From positions 1 to 60,851 of the forward strand of contig JAEZCJ010000147.1 in the NCBI GenBank assembly GCA_023433615.1: 60,851 nucleotides of DNA. Direction: 5' to 3'. Below the pieces are notes generated by a model. That model was given only the letters and a program-made list of their open reading frames with translations, was not told the DNA's origin and did no database searches. A program made the translations under genes and the position numbers. This DNA is from Bacillota bacterium. GTDB lineage: Bacteria; Bacillota; Bacilli; Paenibacillales; Paenibacillaceae. Of the stretch, positions 45,815 through 53,312 are shown piece by piece; positions within the stretch are counted from its first letter, which is position 1; every line of letters begins with the position of its first letter.

Positions 45815-45846
45815 GAAAAAATAGTGCCCGATTCGGGCACTATTTT
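45815..45846 (-). terminator. Rho-independent terminator of murR
   Basis: A 13-bp stem with a 3-nt loop (45818-45830 with 45834-45846), followed on the minus strand by six U residues, lies 28 nt past the murR stop. It separates murR from the murQ operon. Confidence 0.9.
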
Positions 45847-45874
45847 CATCATGCGATATGCGCTTAAGCTGCGG

Positions 45875-46738
45875 CTACTTTTTATGCTTCCTTTTCAACA
45901 CGTTATGCGTCTTCGTTAGGTAGGACTTCACGTCTTGATATTCCGCGCTTGCGACACCGGCAAACAAGATGTCGATAATCGTAAGCATCGCGATTCGCGA
46001 GCCCATCGCGCCGCTCCGAATCGTGATTTCAGGCGTAGATATGCTGAGCACGATATCCGCTCGCACCGCAAGCTCGCTTTTATTATACTTCGTGATCGCG
46101 ATGCATTTCGCTTTGTTCTTGAGCGCAATATCCAATGCATCGATAATATCGCTTGTCGCGCCGGAGTTCGAAATGAAGATCGCAACATCGTCTTCCTCGA
46201 GCAGCGTGGCTGCCGTAAGTTGACTATGGCCGTCGATATAGGCATGACACATCTTATTGATGCGCGAGAACTTCTGTTCCCCGTCCTTGCACACGATTCC
46301 TGAAGCGCCGATTCCGAAGAAAACGATTCGTTTGCTCTGGCATAGCAAAGCTACGGCTCTTGTAATTTCATTTCGGTCGATGACGCTGAGCGTATCCTCG
46401 ATGGACTTGATATTGTTCAACGAAATATTCGAAATAACGGTCGAGAGATCATCGCCCGGCTGAATATCCGTATATTGAGCCTTTAGGTCCTCGTCGCGAG
46501 AACCCAGAGAAGCCGAAATGCTCACGATAAAATTGCGGTAGCCGCTGTAGCCCATCGTTTTGCAGAAACGAAGGACAGATGCATCGCTTGTTTTACTCGC
46601 TTGCGCCAATTCCTTGATCGATAGATGAGGAATTTCGTTCGCATTCTCTAGAATGTAGTCTCCGACCAAGCGCTCAACCGGCGTCAGGCTTTCTCTCATT
46701 TCCCGGATCTTAATTAATACATTATTATTTAAACTCAT
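45875..46738 (-). CDS. murR: MurR/RpiR-family transcriptional regulator
   Basis: About 287 residues. An N-terminal RpiR helix-turn-helix domain (about 1-78: HLSIKELAQASKTSDASVLRFCKTMGYSGYRNF) is joined to a SIS sugar-phosphate-binding domain (about 110-255: VFFGIGASGIVCKD, DDVAIFISNSGATSDIIDAL). Members sense phosphosugars; MurR of E. coli responds to MurNAc-6-phosphate. Placement directly upstream of murQ makes the same ligand likely. The ATG at 46738 has AGGT 6 nt upstream and starts the conserved domain; longer frames have no ribosome site. It is expressed from its own promoter and has its own terminator. Confidence 0.92.
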   Translation of the reverse strand: MSLNNNVLIKIREMRESLTPVERLVGDYILENANEIPHLSIKELAQASKTSDASVLRFCKTMGYSGYRNFIVSISASLGSRDEDLKAQYTDIQPGDDLSTVISNISLNNIKSIEDTLSVIDRNEITRAVALLCQSKRIVFFGIGASGIVCKDGEQKFSRINKMCHAYIDGHSQLTAATLLEEDDVAIFISNSGATSDIIDALDIALKNKAKCIAITKYNKSELAVRADIVLSISTPEITIRSGAMGSRIAMLTIIDILFAGVASAEYQDVKSYLTKTHNVLKRKHKK

Positions 46739-46751
46739 CCTATGACCTACT

Positions 46752-46799
46752 CTAAATTTAATTAATATTATCATAATCATTCCATATAACAGTTATCAA
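46752..46799 (-). promoter_or_regulatory. murR promoter with putative operator
   Basis: TTGATA (46799-46794) and TATGAT (46775-46770) have 18-nt spacing on the minus strand. Just downstream, 46752-46765 carries the AAATTTAATT core seen in the murQ control region, which would allow autoregulation. Confidence 0.55.
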
Positions 46800-46834
46800 T
46801 AGCAAATATCATTATCGCATCATTGATCGGATGC

Positions 46835-48196
46835 TCATTCCGATACGATCATCCGCTCGCGCAAAAAGTCGACGATATGCATCGCTTTCATCGGCTGATC
46901 GGGCTTATGCTTCTCGATGCCGGCCTTCATTTGCAGCAGGCAGCCTGGATTGCTCGTCAGCATGTAGCTCGCTTGCGTGTCGTTCGCATGCTCCATTTTG
47001 TGCGCAAGAATAGAACCTGCCATCTCAGGCTGGACGATATTGTATATGCCGGCAGAACCGCAGCAGCGATCGGATTCGACCATTTCGATGTACTCCGCGT
47101 TCACGATCTGCTTCATTAACGCTCGCGGAGCGCCGGAGCCTTTCATGACATTGCGCAGATGGCAGGAATCCTGATAGGTCACTTTCATTGTCTGCGCTTG
47201 CGACGAGGAATCCTGGTGTACGAATTGCGGCACGCGCCCTTTCTCGACAAGCAATGCGCTGACATCGATCACTCTGGATGCGAACCATCGGGCTGACTCG
47301 CGATACTTGGGATCATCCTGCATCAGATGGTCATACTCGACAAGCAACGCGCCGCATCCGCCTGCATTGGAGACGATGTAGTCGATATCGAGTTGCTTGA
47401 ACGTATCGATATTGGTCGCTGCCAATTCCCTCGCGCCTATCATTTCCCCGCTATGCGCATACAGCGCGCCGCAGCATACCTGACTATCCGGAATGTACAC
47501 GTCGAAGCCGGCGGCTGACAGCAGCTCCACGGTATTCACGTTCGTATCCGCGAACATGACATCCATAATGCAGCCGCGGAACATCGCCACCTTGGCAATG
47601 GCTTCGCCCTTCGCCGGATAGAAGGTACCCAGACGTTCCACTACGCCTTTCGCGCTGGCGGATGGCAATATGGCCTCCATCTCCGACAGCTGCTTAGGCA
47701 GCAACTTCATCGCGCCGATCGATCTCACCGCTTTTTGCATGCCTGATTTCTGATAGAACGCAAGCGTGCCTCCGAGCAGCTTCAAGCTGCCGCGCTTCGG
47801 AAATATTGCCTTGAATACCGTCTTGCGTATCGCTCTGACCGGCAATGAATGCGAGGCGTGCTCTTCGATCGCTTCCCTCGTCTGTTCGATTAATTGACCA
47901 TACTTCACGTCTGCGGGACAGGCCGGTTCGCATGCGCGGCAGCCTAAGCATAAATTCATCTGGTCTTGAAATTGTTCATCCGGAACCATAAGACCGTCTA
48001 CGGCTGCCTTCATCATCGCGATGCGTCCGCGCGGAGAGGCCGGCTCCATGCCCGTCTCAGCGAACGTCGGACATGCAGGCAAACAGAACCCGCATCGCAT
48101 GCAGTTGGTTAACTGATCATAGTCCAGCTTCTCCAGCAGCGTTCGTGCTATAGGGTTCGTATGCTCGATCGATGGTTTTCCTGCTGCGCTAGTCAT
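46835..48196 (-). CDS. glcF: Glycolate/D-lactate oxidase iron-sulfur subunit GlcF
   Basis: About 453 residues. Two ferredoxin-like 4Fe-4S motifs (C32-C35-C38-C42 in CMRCGFCLPACP and C83-C86-C89-C93 in CLGCRACEPACP) are followed by two CCG cysteine-rich domains (VCCGALYAHSGE and DRCCGSAGIYN), the GlcF/LutA-like layout. It carries electrons from the GlcD flavin subunit toward the respiratory chain. Its start overlaps the glcD stop by 8 nt. No terminator is visible before murR. Beside murR and murQ, the natural substrate may be D-lactate rather than glycolate; that is inference. Confidence 0.93.
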   Translation of the reverse strand: MTSAAGKPSIEHTNPIARTLLEKLDYDQLTNCMRCGFCLPACPTFAETGMEPASPRGRIAMMKAAVDGLMVPDEQFQDQMNLCLGCRACEPACPADVKYGQLIEQTREAIEEHASHSLPVRAIRKTVFKAIFPKRGSLKLLGGTLAFYQKSGMQKAVRSIGAMKLLPKQLSEMEAILPSASAKGVVERLGTFYPAKGEAIAKVAMFRGCIMDVMFADTNVNTVELLSAAGFDVYIPDSQVCCGALYAHSGEMIGARELAATNIDTFKQLDIDYIVSNAGGCGALLVEYDHLMQDDPKYRESARWFASRVIDVSALLVEKGRVPQFVHQDSSSQAQTMKVTYQDSCHLRNVMKGSGAPRALMKQIVNAEYIEMVESDRCCGSAGIYNIVQPEMAGSILAHKMEHANDTQASYMLTSNPGCLLQMKAGIEKHKPDQPMKAMHIVDFLRERMIVSE

Positions 48197-49604
48197 GCTG
48201 CACCACCACTCTCTTCTTCGTTTCCTTCGCGAACATCTTGCTTGGATTCAGAATATGGAGCGGATCGAACGCGGCTTTGATCCCCTTCATCACTTCAATC
48301 CCCGCTTCGCCGACCTTCCATTCCAAATAAGGCGCTTTGACGACGCCGACCCCATGCTCGCCGGTAATCGTGCCGCCAAGCTCGATTGCCGCTTCAAAAA
48401 TTTCCGCGAATGCCTCTTCCACGCGATGGACCTCATCGTGGTCGCGGGCATCGGTCGTTGCGGTCGGATGCAGATTCCCGTCGCCTGCATGCCCGAAGGT
48501 GGCGATATTCACGTTATATTTGCGAGCAATCGCGTTGGTGCGCAATACCATTTCCGCAATTTTGGATCGAGGGACCGTCGCATCCTCGAGCATGGTCGTA
48601 GGGCGAAGGCGAGCCAATGCGGTAAATGCGCTTCGTCTGGCTGTCAGCAGCTTATCCGCTTCCTCTCGATCCGCTGCTACATCAATTCGGTCCGCATGCT
48701 CCGCCTCGCATATCAGCCGTATTCGCTCAATATCCCTTTCGACCGTTTCCGGTTCGCCGTCTTGCTCGATAATGAGAATCGCGGCCATATCGAGCGGCAA
48801 CCCTATCTTCGCGAAATCATCGACCACTCGAATCGTTGGATTATCCAATATTTCCAGCGTCGCCGGAATGATTTGACTCTTGATAATGCTGGATACGGTG
48901 CGTGCCGCGCCATAAATATCCTTATACATCGCCACCATCGTTTTCTTCGTTTTGGGCTGAGGAATCAGCTTCAGAATCGCCTCCGTAATGACAGCGAGCG
49001 TCCCTTCCGAGCCTACCAACAATTTCGTCAGATCATAACCCGCTACGTCTTTCGTTAACTTTCCGCCGGTCTTAAGGATTGAACCGTTCGGCAGCACGGC
49101 CGTTAAACCAAGGACATAATCCTTCGTCGTACCATACTTTAAGCCCCTCAGTCCGCCTGAGCATTCCGCGATATTGCCGCCTATGGTCGATATTTTCATG
49201 CTGCTCGGATCCGGCGGATAGAATAGCCCTAGCCCTTCAACATGCGCGATGAACTGGCCGGTAATGACGCCGGGCTGGACAGTCGCCGTCAAGTTCTCCA
49301 TATCGACTTCGATGATCCGATTCATGCGATGCATCACCATCACGATTCCGCCTTGCAGCGGTACGGTGCCGCCGCATAGATTCGAACCCGAGCCTCTCGT
49401 TACGATCGGAATGCGCCTGCTGCTGGCGATCGTCATAATTGCCGCAACCTGCTCTGTCGATTCGGGATAAATAACGCCGTCAGGCAAAGCCTGCAGCATC
49501 GGAGTCCCGTCATAGGAATGCGCGATTAACGCCTCTTGATCGATCCGGAAATACTTGTCGCCTACTACTTCGCGTAATTGTCGAACCGCTGCTTCATCTA
49601 ACAT
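48189..49604 (-). CDS. glcD: Glycolate/D-lactate oxidase FAD subunit GlcD
   Basis: About 471 residues. The FAD-binding PP-loop VTRGSGSNLCGGTVP and PPDPSSMKISTIGGNIAECSGG are in the N-terminal half; the FAD-oxidase C-terminal part has FGHAGDGNLHP and GTITGEHGVG. The family oxidises short 2-hydroxy acids (glycolate, D-lactate) and passes electrons through an Fe-S partner, here GlcF. I use the ATG at 49604 because GGAGG lies 8 nt upstream. The promoter region is shared with a divergent FadR-type regulator. Confidence 0.94.
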   Translation of the reverse strand: MLDEAAVRQLREVVGDKYFRIDQEALIAHSYDGTPMLQALPDGVIYPESTEQVAAIMTIASSRRIPIVTRGSGSNLCGGTVPLQGGIVMVMHRMNRIIEVDMENLTATVQPGVITGQFIAHVEGLGLFYPPDPSSMKISTIGGNIAECSGGLRGLKYGTTKDYVLGLTAVLPNGSILKTGGKLTKDVAGYDLTKLLVGSEGTLAVITEAILKLIPQPKTKKTMVAMYKDIYGAARTVSSIIKSQIIPATLEILDNPTIRVVDDFAKIGLPLDMAAILIIEQDGEPETVERDIERIRLICEAEHADRIDVAADREEADKLLTARRSAFTALARLRPTTMLEDATVPRSKIAEMVLRTNAIARKYNVNIATFGHAGDGNLHPTATTDARDHDEVHRVEEAFAEIFEAAIELGGTITGEHGVGVVKAPYLEWKVGEAGIEVMKGIKAAFDPLHILNPSKMFAKETKKRVVVQHD

Positions 49605-49635
49605 GATCGATACCTCCAAAGAAGAAAATGAGCAG

Positions 49636-49663
49636 GTCATCTGATGACTTTATGTCGATTATA
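49636..49663 (-). promoter_or_regulatory. glcD promoter element and operator-like palindrome
   Basis: A perfect TATAAT lies at 49663-49658 on the minus strand, without a good -35, and a perfect 13-nt odd palindrome, GTCATC-T-GATGAC (49636-49648), begins where transcription should start. GntR/FadR-type repressors bind short palindromes in such positions, so the divergent regulator is the obvious candidate. Confidence 0.5.
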
Positions 49664-49722
49664 GCGTAATATAAGTGTATCGTATAGTCGATAGCAACAT
49701 TTTCGGGGAGGTTCAATGCTCT

Positions 49723-50439
49723 ATGCAGCCGATCAAGGTAGAAACAGAGAAGGGTCATGAGATTGTGCAGCGGGTCATTCTTTCGCAGATCGAGGAGGGT
49801 CTCTTGCAGCCGGGTCAAAAACTGCCGTCCGTCGTTGACTTGAGTACCTCCTTCGGCGTAGGCCGATCCACGATTCGCGAAGCATTAAGCGCATTGAAGG
49901 CTACAGGCTGGATCGATGTCAAGCATGGCGGCGGTACCTTCGTGAACAAAGTACTGCCTGCTTCGCCTAGCCTCTCTCGCAACCCATTCGAGGAAGCGGA
50001 GAATATAAGGGAGATATTGGAGGTCCGTATCTGGCTTGAAAGCGGCTGTGCCGCATTCGCTGCCCAGCGTCGCACCGATAAGGATCTCGAGAAGCTCGCG
50101 CGGGTCCTTGCACGAATGCAACAAGCACTGGACATGAACGATACGCAGCTGGGCGAGCAAGCGGATATCGATTTTCATCTCGCTATAGCGGCTTCCTCGC
50201 ATAATGAACTGCTCCATTCGTTAATGAGCTCGCTTACGCATAAGCTGGCCGAGACGATCGGAACGACCCGTCAGCTATGGTTTTTCGAAGACAAGTCCTC
50301 TTCGGAACTGCTCTTGCAAGAGCATCGATCCCTCTATGATGCCATATTCGCGCAACATAGCGAACATGCCAGCCAGCTCATGAAGGCCCACCTTCATAAA
50401 GTCGAGAGTGTGCTGAATCGCGGCGGCATTCACGATTAA
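49723..50439 (+). CDS. FadR-type GntR transcriptional regulator (GlcC/LldR-like)
   Basis: About 238 residues. A GntR winged helix (about 8-75: VVDLSTSFGVGRSTIREALSALKATGWIDVKHGGGTFV) is joined to an all-helical FCD ligand domain (about 95-225) with the metal-ligand-type residues in DIDFHLAIAASSHNELL. Members next to glycolate or lactate oxidase genes respond to those acids. It is divergent from glcD with 118 nt between start codons. The ATG at 49723 has GGGGAGG 11 nt upstream and is the only in-frame start at the domain edge. Confidence 0.92.
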   Translation: MQPIKVETEKGHEIVQRVILSQIEEGLLQPGQKLPSVVDLSTSFGVGRSTIREALSALKATGWIDVKHGGGTFVNKVLPASPSLSRNPFEEAENIREILEVRIWLESGCAAFAAQRRTDKDLEKLARVLARMQQALDMNDTQLGEQADIDFHLAIAASSHNELLHSLMSSLTHKLAETIGTTRQLWFFEDKSSSELLLQEHRSLYDAIFAQHSEHASQLMKAHLHKVESVLNRGGIHD

Positions 50440-50460
50440 TGGAGTGGGCCATATGGAACT

Positions 50461-50498
50461 AAAAAACACCTTCAAGCTGAGGCTTGAAGGTGTTTCGC
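50461..50498. terminator. Terminator between regulator and collagen-like peptide gene
   Basis: A 14-bp perfect stem with a 4-nt loop (50464-50477 with 50482-50495). On the minus strand it ends in six U residues, making it a good terminator for the minus-strand gene ending at 50520; on the plus strand it may also serve the GntR-type gene. Confidence 0.85.
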
Positions 50499-50519
50499 TT
50501 TCATTACAGACAAGCCATA

Positions 50520-50708
50520 TTACTGTTGCTTCGATCGGCGAGAGACAACTGCAGCTATCATGAACAGCAGTAAAGCCGTAAGCAAGCATTGCCCTGCGGG
50601 TCCAGTCGGCCCACTCGGCGAGGTCGGTCCGGTGGGGGATGTCGGCCCGGTGGGCGATGTCGGCCCGGTGGGCGATGTCGGCCCGGACGGAACTCGTATA
50701 ATGCTCAA
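50520..50708 (-). CDS. Small collagen-like peptide with C-terminal membrane segment
   Basis: About 62 residues. After MSIIRVPS come ten triplets of the GPT/SPT kind (Gly-Pro-Thr alternating with Ser-Pro-Thr, ending GPTGPAG), then a hydrophobic stretch LLTALLLFMIAAVV and a basic tail RRSKQQ. That is the layout of a tail-anchored, collagen-like surface or spore peptide. Support: GGAGAGG 5 nt before a TTG start, a TTGACA upstream (50782-50787) and a U-run terminator 22 nt past the stop. Odd points: rare start codon, Ser at every second Gly position, and a regular GXY repeat encoded on the opposite strand. I do not recognise a family. Confidence 0.6.
   Translation of the reverse strand: MSIIRVPSGPTSPTGPTSPTGPTSPTGPTSPSGPTGPAGQCLLTALLLFMIAAVVSRRSKQQ
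50617..50688. repeat. Four 18-bp tandem repeats in the collagen-like gene
   Basis: Units at 50617, 50635, 50653 and 50671 (GGCGATGTCGGCCCGGTG type) are nearly identical. They encode GPTSPT on the minus strand and GDVGPV on the plus strand. Both readings stay open, and copy number could vary in frame. Confidence 0.85.
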
Positions 50709-50757
50709 TATATCCTCTCCAATCCGGCGTTGCAGCGCCTTGATATCGCAGGATATG

Positions 50758-50787
50758 CGAATAGATGTAGACTCGTGACTGTGTCAA
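50758..50787 (-). promoter_or_regulatory. Promoter candidate for the collagen-like peptide
   Basis: A perfect TTGACA (50787-50782) is followed after 18 nt by TATTCG (50763-50758), which keeps only the first three -10 bases. It may be a weak SigA promoter or belong to an alternative sigma factor. Confidence 0.35.
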
Positions 50788-50847
50788 GATGCGCGAATGC
50801 CCATACAATATATAGAAGATATCGAAATCTATATGAAGGAGCGGGCT

Positions 50848-51561
50848 ATGTATTACAATTCCAGGACGATAGGCAATCCGGGCATTGTCTCCTATGCACA
50901 AGGAGATGTAACCGGTGACCGAATAACCGATAACGTGTATCTAACGGGGATCAGAACGCAAGATAGCCCTTTCATTCAGGATATCACGCTTGTCGTGCAA
51001 GATGGCGGCAACGGCAGCCTAACACGCATACCGCTTAAGGATAATGCGGGATATAATCCTAGATTATTTTTAAGCGACTTTACCGCGAACAGGATCGATG
51101 ATATTTTGGTTAGCATCGATTCGGGTGGCAGCGGCGGGTTCATGTACCACTATATGTATTCGTTCGTAAACAACATTCCTCGATTGATTTTCGATTACAC
51201 CCTCTACAATGCGGCTTATCAATATGAGGTCACTTATAAGGACAACTACAAAGTCGACGTCATAAGCAAGGCAAACAATCTAACCTATACGATCGACATA
51301 TCCTACAAAGGCGTTGACTATTTGAGCGAGATTTATGACGCGAGCGGGAAGTTGAAGCAGCCTATCCATGGATTCGTGAATCCGTTAAGCGGATTATATC
51401 CGGTTGATTTCGATTCGAACCACGTTTACGAGCTGCTGGCCTATCAGAAAATCGCAGGGCGATATAACGCAGACGCTTTAGGCTACGTCTTGAATACTTT
51501 AGCGTGGAGAGAGAATAAGTTTAGCTTGGAGAACCAGAACGTGGCTATTTTCGGATCATAA
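50848..51561 (+). CDS. FG-GAP/VCBS-like repeat protein of unknown function
   Basis: About 237 residues. The ATG at 50848 has AAGGAG 6 nt upstream. No signal peptide or membrane segment. The sequence has Asp-rich turns of the FG-GAP/VCBS kind (GDVTGDRITDNVYL, SDFTANRIDDILVSIDSGGSGG) that in relatives bind Ca2+ between beta strands, then a Tyr-rich beta-strand region (YHYMYSFV, YTLYNAAYQYEVTYKDNYKV). A spore-coat or cytoplasmic role is possible; I cannot assign one. It is divergent from the collagen-like peptide and is followed by a hairpin terminator. Confidence 0.78.
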   Translation: MYYNSRTIGNPGIVSYAQGDVTGDRITDNVYLTGIRTQDSPFIQDITLVVQDGGNGSLTRIPLKDNAGYNPRLFLSDFTANRIDDILVSIDSGGSGGFMYHYMYSFVNNIPRLIFDYTLYNAAYQYEVTYKDNYKVDVISKANNLTYTIDISYKGVDYLSEIYDASGKLKQPIHGFVNPLSGLYPVDFDSNHVYELLAYQKIAGRYNADALGYVLNTLAWRENKFSLENQNVAIFGS

Positions 51562-51584
51562 GCCCTATTAATCTGACTGAAAGG

Positions 51585-51612
51585 GAAGGCCATGCCCTGC
51601 GGCATGGCCTTC
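51585..51612. terminator. Hairpin terminator between convergent genes
   Basis: A 12-bp GC-rich stem with a 4-nt loop (51585-51596 with 51601-51612) lies between the VCBS-like gene and the LRR gene. Short T-rich tracts follow on both strands, so it may act in both directions. Confidence 0.75.
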
Positions 51613-51623
51613 TGCGTTTCAAA

Positions 51624-53069
51624 TTATTTCTTCTCGAAGATGAGCACCGATCTGTAGCTTGAAACATACTCGACGTCCGATGCAAGCAGCTCAGACACAA
51701 AACGTACCGGCACGAACGTTCTTTGATTCCTCAAGAGCGGCGGCGCATCGAATGCGACAGCCTTACCATTCACGGTTGCTTGCTTCTGACCAACGACCCA
51801 ACGGATCGTTCTGTCGCCCTTCGTGATCGTTACGGTGTGCTTACGCTTGTCCCAGGCTACATTCGCTCCTAGACGCTCAGCCACGAATCGGACGGGTACA
51901 TACGTGCGGCTGTTATGCAAGAAAGGGGCCGTGTCGATCTTGTAACTGCTCTCGCCTGCATAGGCGGTAGTGCTGCCGATCACCAATCGCTCTGCTTGCA
52001 ATTGACTGAGTTGATGCCCGTCTCCGGCAAGCTTCTGGAGCAGCTGATAAGATTGCGTGTTCGTCCGTAAATCCAGATAGTTGTTCGATAAGGTCAGCCC
52101 ATATAGCAGCGCCCCCGTGTCATAGTGGGTATCGAACTTATGGTTCTTCAGAGGACCTATATTCCAAATTCGATTATGGTCCAAATATAAGTTGGCGATC
52201 TTCGTAAGCGGTCTGAGCGGCTCCAGATCGTATATTCGATTCGAACGCAGATTTAACGAGGACATGTCCTTCATGTTCCGCAAGGGAGTAATATCCTCGA
52301 TCTGGTTGTTATCCGCATACAAGGTCATGAGTTTCGTCATTTCCCCCAGGTCGCGAAGATCGGATATTCGATTCCCGGCGATATGAAGGCCTCGCAAATT
52401 GTTGGACAACGGCTTCAACACGCTTAAGTCGGAGATCTGCGTATTCGAGATGCCGAGATAGACCAAATTCGGCAAGTTGACGATAGACTTCACATCCGCA
52501 ATCGGATTGCCGCTGACTTCAAGCACTTCCAATTGCGTTGCCGTCGACAACGCTTGAATATCGGCGATTTCATTCTCGTTGGCCTCGAAGTATCGCAGCT
52601 CAGGGAACTGCTTGACCACATCGATAGAAGCGATCTTGTTGCCGGACAACTGCAATTCCTCCAGTGCTGTCAAGGAAGCCAAAGGTTCAATGGAGGCGAT
52701 CCGATTGGCGTTAAGATTCAACCCCTTAAGCTTCGTCAATGCGCTGAGCGGCGATAGATCCTCTACTTCGGTATTAAATACCTTGAGGTACGTTAGATTC
52801 GTTGCATATTGCAAGCCTTCCAGGCTCTTGATTCCTTGGCCATATAGATTAATAGATGTTAATGCTTCCAGATCACGCTGGAAAACGGCTTCATCCACGC
52901 TTTTGTTTAACCGGTTTTTAATCGCTTTCTCCAACTGCTCGTCTTGGAAGCTTACCTCCGTGGAAGCCTGCACCGTCGATGCCTGCGATGCCTGCGCCAT
53001 CGGCGCTTGTCCGGTCAGGCTAAGCCCAATGACAACGGACAGAGCTACGCCCGATATAAGCTTATTCAT
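51624..53069 (-). CDS. Secreted internalin-like LRR protein with copper-amine-oxidase-like domain
   Basis: About 481 residues. A signal peptide (MNKLISGVALSVVIGLSLTGQAPMAQA) is followed by about 11 leucine-rich repeats of the 22-residue internalin type (L-x-x-L-x-L-x-x-N-x-I-x-x-I-x-P-L, about 65-310). A C-terminal copper-amine-oxidase N-terminal-like domain follows (about 370-480, two RTYVPVRFVAERLG/RTFVPVRFVSELLA halves), as in the CAP protein at 25615. No SLH or sortase signal. The LRR face suggests protein or glycan binding at the cell surface. AGAGG lies 10 nt before the ATG. Confidence 0.92.
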   Translation of the reverse strand: MNKLISGVALSVVIGLSLTGQAPMAQASQASTVQASTEVSFQDEQLEKAIKNRLNKSVDEAVFQRDLEALTSINLYGQGIKSLEGLQYATNLTYLKVFNTEVEDLSPLSALTKLKGLNLNANRIASIEPLASLTALEELQLSGNKIASIDVVKQFPELRYFEANENEIADIQALSTATQLEVLEVSGNPIADVKSIVNLPNLVYLGISNTQISDLSVLKPLSNNLRGLHIAGNRISDLRDLGEMTKLMTLYADNNQIEDITPLRNMKDMSSLNLRSNRIYDLEPLRPLTKIANLYLDHNRIWNIGPLKNHKFDTHYDTGALLYGLTLSNNYLDLRTNTQSYQLLQKLAGDGHQLSQLQAERLVIGSTTAYAGESSYKIDTAPFLHNSRTYVPVRFVAERLGANVAWDKRKHTVTITKGDRTIRWVVGQKQATVNGKAVAFDAPPLLRNQRTFVPVRFVSELLASDVEYVSSYRSVLIFEKK

Positions 53070-53236
53070 TGTCTCTCATCCTCTGCTCTTCTAGTTGTGT
53101 ATGTCTAAGCTATTGACGCTTAGCCGCATCGAAAGGTTGCGCATCGAGAAAAGCGCCCCATTAGTCGCATGCTAATCGGACGCTAACACTAGCATATTTC
53201 CCTTCCCATTTCCATTTTAACACAGCGGCATGACTC

Positions 53237-53275
53237 AAAAACAGACTGTTTTTATGCCGTTTTTGCCCCTATAAT
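53237..53275 (+). promoter_or_regulatory. Promoter candidate with 17-nt palindrome for the alpha/beta hydrolase
   Basis: A perfect TATAAT (53270-53275) lies 37 nt before the start codon. The -35 is poor, but a perfect odd palindrome, AAAAACAG-A-CTGTTTTT (53237-53253), covers the -35 position and could be an operator. Confidence 0.4.
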
Positions 53276-53312
53276 CACATCGAACGTCGATGATGACAAA
53301 GGAGTGGGAACA

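Larger units (their letters stand above)
45560..45874 (-). promoter_or_regulatory. Control region of the murQ operon
   Basis: This 315-nt gap between murQ and murR contains no gene. It has two promoter candidates, three GAAATTTAATTTC-like boxes (45675-45687 perfect; 45693-45704 and 45704-45720 partial), three TGTATGTTA boxes (in a palindrome at 45581-45595, and at 45604-45612 and 45728-45736), a cre-like site (45780-45793) and the murR terminator. The AAATTTAATT core recurs in the murR promoter region, so it is my candidate for the MurR operator; the TGTATGTTA boxes may belong to a second regulator. Confidence 0.6.

Noticed and set aside
34633..49604. Missing ABC ATPase taken as a sign of a broken importer
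   Set aside because: CUT1 sugar importers in Bacillales normally use a shared MsmX-type ATPase encoded elsewhere, so its absence is expected.
50560..50778. Plus-strand GXY collagen-like frame (72 codons)
   Set aside because: The triplet pattern is regular, but there is no ribosome site, no membrane or signal segment, and the terminator and promoter signals fit the minus strand. Kept as a finding, not called as a gene.
50275..50901. Longer minus-strand frame (208 codons) over the collagen-like region
   Set aside because: It runs antisense into the GntR-type gene, crosses the terminator and lacks a ribosome site. The shorter TTG-started frame explains the signals better.
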